A stretch of 18,470 bases of DNA, from NCBI GenBank assembly GCA_031255955.1, contig JAIRRO010000084.1:1-18470 (forward strand), in the 5' to 3' direction. The notes under the pieces are model-generated. The model was given only the letters and a program-made list of their open reading frames with translations, did no database searches and was not told where the DNA came from. A program made the position numbers and the translations under genes. Positions 14,264 through 18,470 of this stretch are shown here, in pieces. This DNA is from Oscillospiraceae bacterium (lineage in GTDB: Bacteria > Bacillota > Clostridia > Oscillospirales > Oscillospiraceae). Position 1 is the stretch's first letter. Each line of letters opens with the position of its first letter.

Positions 14264-15103
14264 ATGAAAACACTTATTGCTTCAACACTTGCCGTATTGC
14301 TGCTGACGATGTCACCCATACCGCTGCGCGTGGTCGGTTTCTCGGCGTCCCGCGTCACGGTGCTGGTGAGCGGGTTCCCTGAGAGCGTATCAACGGAGCC
14401 CTCCGCCTTCTACGGCGAAACGCGCGAAGGCACAAGCTATGCCGACGCGCGCGACTTAGCGGAGGCTCTGGGGGCAGAGATCGTCGCGGGCGGGGATGAT
14501 TCCGACTTCGTCACGATCACAGCGCCGGAGCTGGAGCTTACGGCAAAAACGGGCGACGTCTACATTGTCGCCAACGGGCGCTTTCTTTACGCGCCGAACG
14601 GAGTATTTACGGAAGACGGCAAATTTTATCTCCCCGTGCGTCAGACAGCGCGCGCGTTCGGCGCCAATGTTCAGTGGAGCGATGCCTTCAGAACGGTGCT
14701 GATTACGCCCGGGGACGCCCCGATAGAGCCCGCGGACACGGCATACAGTGAGGAGGATATAAAGTGGCTGTCGCGCATTATCTTCGCGGAAGCCGGCGGT
14801 GAGAGCTTTGATGGGATGCTCGGCGTCGGCAACGTCGTGATGAACCGCGTCCACTCGGAGTATTATCCCGACAGCGTGTATGGCGTCATCTTCGACAGGC
14901 GTTCCGGTGTTCAATTCACTCCCGCGTATTCCGGCGCAATCAACAACACCCCGTCGGAGGCGTGCGTCATCGCCGCAAAGCTGGCGATAGACGGCGCTGA
15001 TGTCGTGGGCGAGAGCCTGTATTTCTCCGGCGCGGAGCGCTGCTGGGCGTCCCGCCACCGGAACCGATACACCACGATAGGCGGTCACGATTTTTATCTG
15101 TGA
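14264..15103 (+). CDS. Secreted SleB-like cell-wall hydrolase with copper-amine-oxidase-like N domain
   Basis: A 279-aa exported protein. Residues 1-28 form a signal peptide (MKTLIASTLAVLLLTMSP...). Residues about 40-150 match the copper amine oxidase N-terminal-like stalk domain (PF07833): AFYGETREGTSYADARDLAEALGAE and FYLPVRQTARAFGANVQWSD, split across two repeats. Residues about 165-279 are a SleB/Hydrolase_2 domain (PF07486): WLSRIIFAEAGGESFDGMLGVGNVVMNRV holds the putative catalytic Glu176/Glu180, and IGGHDFYL is the usual C-terminal end. SleB-type enzymes are lytic transglycosylases acting on spore cortex or cell wall. ATG 14264 has AAGGA at 8 nt; an upstream TTG 14231 with a stronger Shine-Dalgarno would add 11 residues. 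Confidence 0.88.
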   Translation: MKTLIASTLAVLLLTMSPIPLRVVGFSASRVTVLVSGFPESVSTEPSAFYGETREGTSYADARDLAEALGAEIVAGGDDSDFVTITAPELELTAKTGDVYIVANGRFLYAPNGVFTEDGKFYLPVRQTARAFGANVQWSDAFRTVLITPGDAPIEPADTAYSEEDIKWLSRIIFAEAGGESFDGMLGVGNVVMNRVHSEYYPDSVYGVIFDRRSGVQFTPAYSGAINNTPSEACVIAAKLAIDGADVVGESLYFSGAERCWASRHRNRYTTIGGHDFYL

Positions 15104-15118
15104 TACATTGGGAGTAAG

Positions 15119-15147
15119 AAAGCGCGCCTTTTTAAGGCGCGCTTTTT
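15119..15147 (+). terminator. Terminator of the SleB-like gene
   Basis: AAGCGCGCCTT (15120-15130), loop TTT, AAGGCGCGCTT (15134-15144), followed by T's. Perfect 11-bp stem. Confidence 0.92.
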
Positions 15148-15213
15148 TATATCCCGGCGAGATACTCCGTGGGAGAGCCGATAAGCGGCTCGTCCGAGCG
15201 CATTACCCCGCAC

Positions 15214-15243
15214 AAAAAAAGTCCCCCCGCCGAGGGCGGGGGG
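15214..15243 (-). terminator. Terminator of the SLH-protein gene
   Basis: On the minus strand CCCCCCGCC (15243-15235), loop CTC, GGCGGGGGG (15231-15223), then ACTTTTTTT. It lies 100 nt past the TGA at 15347, supporting that the transcription unit extends through the sequence after the internal TAG. Confidence 0.88.
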
Positions 15244-15311
15244 CAGCAGGAGGTAAAAATGCGTTGGGACTCGCGGGGCGGCTTTCCACTACGCCGCCGC
15301 CATATTGCCAC

Positions 15312-15333
15312 TTCCTCAATTAATATTGAGGAA
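15312..15333. repeat. Small perfect hairpin after the SLH gene
   Basis: TTCCTCAAT (15312-15320) and ATTGAGGAA (15325-15333) pair around TAAT. No T-run follows on the minus strand, so it is not a standard terminator; it may protect the 3' end of the transcript. Confidence 0.5.
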
Positions 15334-15346
15334 AAGACAAGCTGTT

Positions 15347-16777
15347 TCAGCCGACGGCTTCCGGAGATGTTGTTGTCTCCGCGTCGGAATCGGATTCGGC
15401 GTCGGAAGCATCGTCCGCCGTTGTGTCAGCGTCGGCGTCGGTTTCCGCGTCCGTGTCAGTATCGGCATCTGTGTCAGCATCGGCATCAGCGTCTTCTTCA
15501 GCCGGGCTGTCCACGCTGTCGTTCCAGTCGATATCCAGGAAGCGATGCAGCAGCCGAGCAATTTCCGCGCGTATGGCGTCGCCGGTCGGGTTCATCGCGC
15601 CATCGGCATTGCCGGTCATAACACCGAGCTATATGAGCAGCTCCATCGCGTTTTTCGCGTAATCGGCGATATCATCCTCGTCCGTGAACAGTATATATTC
15701 ATCCGTCACGAAGTATGAATAGCCCTTGTATTCGATGAAATTCTCGAACACCTTCGCCAGCTCCTGACGGGAAATATCCGCGTTGGGGTTGAAAATCCCC
15801 TCTTCGTTGCCGCTGACAACGCCGTTTGACGCCGCCCACGTCACCGCGTCGGCATACCACGAGCCTTCGGAATAATCCACATCGGGGAATGTGAGCGTGT
15901 CCTCTGTAAGCTCGGTTTCGGGCTCACCCTCGATTCTGTACAGAATCGTCACCAGCGCGGCGCGCGTCATTTTCGCGGCGGGGTTGAATTTTCCGTCCGT
16001 GCCGTTGATGAGTCCGTTCTCCACACACCACCTGACGTCGTCGGTATACCAATCGTCGAGCGCGACGTCCGGGAAGCAGGTGACGTAGTCGGGCGCGAAG
16101 CGCAGCACCGTCGGGATGCCCGTTTCCTCGTCATAACGCACGACCTGCACAGTGTTGAAGGATGCGAGATATGTCTCGGGGCGAATTTCGCCGTTCTCGT
16201 CCGTTGTGTATTCGTCGCCGTTCCACGTGACGATCATATCGGCGACGGGGTTGACGGTTATTATGGGGTTCCAGTCCTCATCAAAGGTGGTGTCGCGGCT
16301 GGTGAAGCGCACAATGCCTTGGGATGCAAGGCGGCTTTCGTCAACCTCCGGATACTGCATGCCGATTCCGTATTCGTCGGAATAGTAGAACACCAGCACG
16401 TCGCCGTCTTTAATCTCAGCGACGCTCATTCCCACGATGGGCGCCTCGTCATTGACGCGGAACAGCCAGCCGTCCATCTCAGCGGCAGCCTTTTCGGTGT
16501 CCTCTCCCACGGCGGAGAGATATGCGCCGTACTCGGAATCCTCGATTTTTACCTCGATGTCCTCCGGAGCGGCAGCCGCAAAGGCGCGGACAGCGTCCAG
16601 CGCCGTCGGTGTGGCGCCTTCTTCATAAGTAACGGTGAATTCGGGTTCGTAAAACACGTTTTCGGCTTTGCCTTCAACACGGATGCTGACGGAAACCGAG
16701 GCGTCGTCAGCGAGGGCGGCGACGCCGAGCGACAGCACGAGCGCCGCCGCAAGGACAAGGGATAGCAGTTTTTTCAT
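15347..16777 (-). pseudogene. DUF4430/SLH-domain surface protein interrupted by an in-frame TAG
   Basis: Signal peptide (residues 1-23) followed by a DUF4430 domain (about 45-133), recognised by YGAYLSAV, DGWLFRVNDEAPIVGMSVAEI and KDGDVLVFYY; this domain is related to the transcobalamin C-terminal domain. SLH repeats follow at about 235-277 (FPDVALDDWYTDDVRWCVENG) and 297-345 (FPDVDYSEGSWYADAVTWAASNG), which anchor proteins to secondary cell-wall polymers. A third SLH repeat begins at about 364 but meets TAG at 15631-15629 (residue 383). The same frame continues with LGVMTGNADGAMNPTGDAIR, the exact rest of an SLH repeat, then a 50-residue Asp/Ala/Thr tail and TGA at 15347. So the gene is one unit broken by a nonsense codon (382 aa before it, 93 after). 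ATG 16777 has AAGGAGG upstream. It could still make a two-repeat protein. Confidence 0.85.
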
Positions 16778-16812
16778 TAGCAGGGGTCCTCCTTAAAATT
16801 GGGAAAATTATC

Positions 16813-16855
16813 GTAAAAGCGCCTCCGCGCCACTGGACAGCAGCAATCGGAGGCG
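16813..16855 (-). terminator. Possible regulated terminator in the SLH-gene leader
   Basis: On the minus strand CGCCTCCG (16855-16848) pairs with CGGAGGCG (16827-16820) around a 20-nt loop and is followed by CTTTTACG. The short T-run makes it a weak terminator; it would suit a leader controlled by premature termination. Confidence 0.35.
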
Positions 16856-16899
16856 ATAATACGCACGACGTAACTGCGGCTGTCCGGATTTTGGCGGAC

Positions 16900-17030
16900 A
16901 ATCGCACCGCTTTCACGTATCCGTCTTATCCGTTTCGCGCTGCGTATCGGCAGCGCGCCCGGCATCACGGTGACCTTCTCGAGGGGCGTCTCACCCCATT
17001 CCGCGTCGGGCACAGCCCGAAGAAAAGCGG
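16900..17030 (-). promoter_or_regulatory. Candidate degenerate cobalamin-riboswitch-like leader
   Basis: The minus-strand leader contains in order GGAATGGGGTGAGACGCCCC (17002-16983), like the GGAA plus P5/L5 GGTGAGAnnCC of the riboswitch at 4276-4440. Then come ACCGTGATG (16971-16963), matching ACTGTAATG there, a perfect hairpin CGCGCTGC/GCAGCGCG (16957-16950 with 16943-16936), and AAGACGGATACGTG (16927-16914), resembling the B12 box AAGnCnGGAnACnTG. Order and spacing fit, but several consensus bases differ and P1 was not established. The downstream DUF4430 domain is transcobalamin-like, which supports the idea. An overlapping 78-codon GTG frame ends in TAATG at the SLH start but has no ribosome binding site. 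Confidence 0.45.
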
Positions 17031-17051
17031 TACAATATGTAGATTTGCGTC

Positions 17052-17080
17052 AGTATAACACACGCGAAATCAGAAAGCAA
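17052..17080 (-). promoter_or_regulatory. Promoter of the SLH-protein gene
   Basis: Minus strand: TTGCTT (17080-17075), 17-nt spacer, TATACT (17057-17052, 5/6). It implies a leader of about 270 nt before ATG 16777. Confidence 0.6.
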
Positions 17081-17120
17081 GCTTTTTCTTTAAAAAAAGA
17101 AAATTTATTTTATCGCCCCG

Positions 17121-17705
17121 CTATTTAACGCGCGCAGATTCGATTACAATGGTTTCAACAGGGGTTTCCGTGCCGAAATATACCTCAACGCCGCCTATCG
17201 CGTCCACAACGTCCATCCCCTCTGTCACAGTGCCGAACGCTGCGTATTCCCCGTCGAGAGATGTGGCGTCCTCAAGCACGATGAAAAACTGGCTTGAGGC
17301 GGAGTCCATGTCGTTGCTTCTTGCCATACTGATAGCGCCGCGTTTGTGACTTATCGTGTTGTTTTGCCAGCCGTTGGACGAAAATTCGCCTATGATGTTC
17401 TCTTCGGAGCCGCCCGTGCCGTCACCGGACGGGTCGCCGCCTTGAATGACAAAGCCCTGCGCGACGCGGTGAATCGTCAGCCCGTCATAAAAGCCTTCGC
17501 CCACGAGCTTCAGGAAATTTTCGACGGTGATAGGCGCGGCGGCGCGGTCAAGCGTCACCGTAACCGTGCCGAAGTCCCGGAACACGATATCCACCACGGG
17601 AGCGTCCCCGTCCGCCTTTGCGCAAGCCGAGATAAGCGTCAGCGCCGAGAGCGCCGCCAGCAGGATTGCCGTAACCCCAAGGGTTACTCTTGTTTGTCTT
17701 TTCAT
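17121..17705 (-). CDS. Cyclophilin-type peptidyl-prolyl cis-trans isomerase lipoprotein
   Basis: A 194-aa exported cyclophilin. The signal peptide ends in a lipobox-like LISAC (Cys28), so it is probably lipid-anchored on the outer face of the membrane. The cyclophilin domain covers residues about 37-194: FLKLVGEGFYDGLTIHRV, GFVIQGGDPSGDGTGG, and a shortened core with SHKRGAISMAR and SSQFFIVLED are all diagnostic, including the substrate-binding Arg and Phe. It catalyses proline isomerisation during folding of secreted proteins. ATG 17705 follows AAAGGAGA. It is 42 nt downstream of atpC with no terminator between, so it may be in the same transcript. After the stop there is only a weak A/T hairpin near 17085-17105. 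Confidence 0.92.
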   Translation of the reverse strand: MKRQTRVTLGVTAILLAALSALTLISACAKADGDAPVVDIVFRDFGTVTVTLDRAAAPITVENFLKLVGEGFYDGLTIHRVAQGFVIQGGDPSGDGTGGSEENIIGEFSSNGWQNNTISHKRGAISMARSNDMDSASSQFFIVLEDATSLDGEYAAFGTVTEGMDVVDAIGGVEVYFGTETPVETIVIESARVK

Positions 17706-17747
17706 AAAAATTTCTCCTTTATATTTATACTTTCGCTAATTTTCGTT

Positions 17748-18179
17748 TTATTTTCTTTTCAGGCGCGTCACGCGCAGACGTTCAACCGCTCGCGCCAAAT
17801 CGATTTTCGATTTTTGATATTCCGCGATGCTGCGTCGCTGTCTTATCGCCTCCTCCGCGCGAAAAAGCGCGTCCTCCGCACGCTTCGCGTCAATCTCCTC
17901 CGGCCATTCGCACGTCTGCACGAACATAATGACGCCGCTGCGCCGAACCTCCACAAAGCCCTCGGAGGAAAACGCCTCAGCCCACTCGCCGTCATCTTTT
18001 TTAATGAGCGTTGTGGCTACCTCCACGGGCGCGACAAGCGGCGTGTGCCCCGCAAGAAACGTCGCCCGTCCGTCGGGCAGCGTCACCGTGACAGCCTCAA
18101 CCTTATCGGAAAAGAACAGGCGCTCGGGGGTGAATATATTCAGCTCAAACAGCTTTGGCACTACCGCCACGTCCGCCAC
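17748..18179 (-). CDS. atpC: F-type ATP synthase epsilon subunit
   Basis: A 143-aa epsilon subunit: an N-terminal beta-sandwich starting with KLFELNIFTPERLFFSDKVEAVTV (split around residues 9-32), LPDGRATFLAGHTPLVAPV corresponding to the GxxGxLPxHAPLV motif, and a C-terminal helical hairpin (AKRAEDALFRAEEAIRQRR...) that inhibits ATP hydrolysis. Length is normal. The start is GTG 18179 or a nearby in-frame GTG (18170 or 18161); no ATG is available because the frame runs into the tRNA. Unusually, no atpD or other atp gene adjoins it: it lies 18 nt after the tRNA-Thr 3' end. It is probably transcribed from the tRNA promoter. Confidence 0.9.
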   Translation of the reverse strand: MADVAVVPKLFELNIFTPERLFFSDKVEAVTVTLPDGRATFLAGHTPLVAPVEVATTLIKKDDGEWAEAFSSEGFVEVRRSGVIMFVQTCEWPEEIDAKRAEDALFRAEEAIRQRRSIAEYQKSKIDLARAVERLRVTRLKRK

Positions 18180-18197
18180 CTCTCGCAGGGAATCATT

Positions 18198-18273
18198 TGG
18201 AGCTGGTGGGGAGACTCGAACTCCCGACCTGCTGATTACGAATCAGCTGCTCTACCGGCTGAGCTACACCAGC
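18198..18273 (-). tRNA. tRNA-Thr (anticodon CGU)
   Basis: Minus strand, 76 nt including encoded CCA. Acceptor GCTGGTG (18273-18267) pairs with CACCAGC (18208-18202), followed by discriminator T and CCA. The anticodon arm is CTGATTCGTAATCAG, giving anticodon CGT (reads ACG codons). D-arm GCTCAGCCGGTAGAGC and T-arm TTCGAGTC are regular. Confidence 0.95.
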
Positions 18274-18285
18274 GTGTTGGGGGAC

Positions 18286-18314
18286 ATTATACATAACCGC
18301 GCGCGGCGTGTCAA
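18286..18314 (-). promoter_or_regulatory. Promoter of the tRNA-Thr/atpC unit
   Basis: Minus strand: TTGACA (18314-18309), 17-nt spacer, TATAAT (18291-18286). Both hexamers and spacing are perfect consensus; predicted start is a few nt before the tRNA. Confidence 0.9.
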
Positions 18315-18341
18315 CAGTGTTGGGAGAAATAATTTTTTCAC

Positions 18342-18370
18342 TTGCAATGCTGCGCATTTCACGGTATAAT
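18342..18370 (+). promoter_or_regulatory. Promoter of the gene at the right edge
   Basis: TTGCAA (18342-18347), 17-nt spacer, TATAAT (18365-18370). Divergent from the tRNA promoter. Confidence 0.75.
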
Positions 18371-18445
18371 AAAAGCGCGTCGCGAGCCGATTCACCGCGG
18401 CGGACGGCGACTTTATTTTATGCATAATCTAAGGAGGGGACAGGT

Positions 18446-18470
18446 ATGGCTTGGTTTTCCGCTTGGTGGG
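18446..18470 (+). CDS. Start of an unidentified gene cut by the window edge
   Basis: ATG 18446 is preceded by AAGGAGGGG at 8 nt and by a good promoter. Only eight codons are visible (MAWFSAWW), tryptophan-rich and hydrophobic, which hints at a membrane protein. Too little remains to assign a family. Confidence 0.6.

Noticed and set aside
15347..15619. Separate small acidic gene
   Set aside because: It continues the SLH repeat in the same frame as the upstream gene, and its ATG lacks a ribosome binding site. It is the tail of the interrupted gene.
15259..15621. Plus-strand frame with AGGAGGTAAAAATG start, Arg-rich
   Set aside because: It is antisense to the SLH repeat and acidic tail. Its arginine-rich content is the mirror of the Asp/Ala repeat, so it is a shadow despite the good start signal.
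15629..15631. Pyrrolysine or general TAG recoding
   Set aside because: At least four other genes in the window end at TAG (757-759, 7390-7392, 10143-10145, 12594-12596) at family-typical lengths.
16777..17013. 78-codon minus-strand frame starting GTG 17013 and ending TAATG at the SLH start
   Set aside because: No Shine-Dalgarno before the GTG, no recognisable family, and the region is better explained as a structured leader. The stop/start overlap keeps it as an alternative.

Overview
The window looks like a piece of a chromosome from a moderately GC-rich anaerobic Firmicute, probably Clostridia/Oscillospiraceae-like. This is inferred from strong AAGGAGG ribosome binding sites, consensus sigma-A promoters, a cobalamin riboswitch, SLH-domain surface proteins, a SleB-type hydrolase, lipoprotein signal peptides and fermentation-type CoA enzymes. 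No phage, IS element or CRISPR array is visible.

Left part (1-4474): the 3' end of an AAA-ATPase/DUF234 gene, then a minus-strand operon read from 4474 down to 766. A promoter, a cobalamin riboswitch and an intrinsic terminator precede a corrinoid-type ABC importer (binding lipoprotein, permease, ATPase) and a divergent cobalamin-adenosyltransferase-like protein. Next (4699-5695) is rplM-rpsI with its own promoter and a strong terminator. A MarR regulator (5739-6263, minus) is divergent from the central operon, and the space between holds promoters for both and a palindrome that could be the operator.

Central part (6490-13096, plus): a cyclase-family metallohydrolase, a 3-hydroxyacyl-CoA-dehydrogenase-family enzyme, a beta-keto acid cleavage enzyme (BKACE/Kce), both subunits of an AtoDA-like CoA-transferase, a sodium:solute symporter and MobB. 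Together they suggest uptake of a substrate, hydrolysis, oxidation of a 3-hydroxy acid to a 3-keto acid, cleavage with acetyl-CoA to acetoacetate plus a new acyl-CoA, and CoA transfer onto acetoacetate. The substrate is unknown. Two related ~85-nt imperfect palindromes sit in the operon's larger gaps, and the symporter appears to start at ACG rather than ATG.

Right part (13093-18470): an AT-richer toxin-antitoxin pair (RelB/DinJ-like antitoxin, PIN toxin) with its own promoter and terminator. A secreted SleB-like hydrolase follows. Convergent to it is a surface protein with a DUF4430 (transcobalamin-like) domain and SLH repeats, interrupted by an in-frame TAG. Its long leader resembles a degenerate cobalamin riboswitch. 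The window ends with a minus-strand unit of tRNA-Thr(CGU), an isolated atpC and a cyclophilin lipoprotein, and the first codons of a divergent gene.

The two most interesting themes are a possible second B12-responsive surface gene linked to the corrinoid importer, and the BKACE catabolic operon of unknown substrate.
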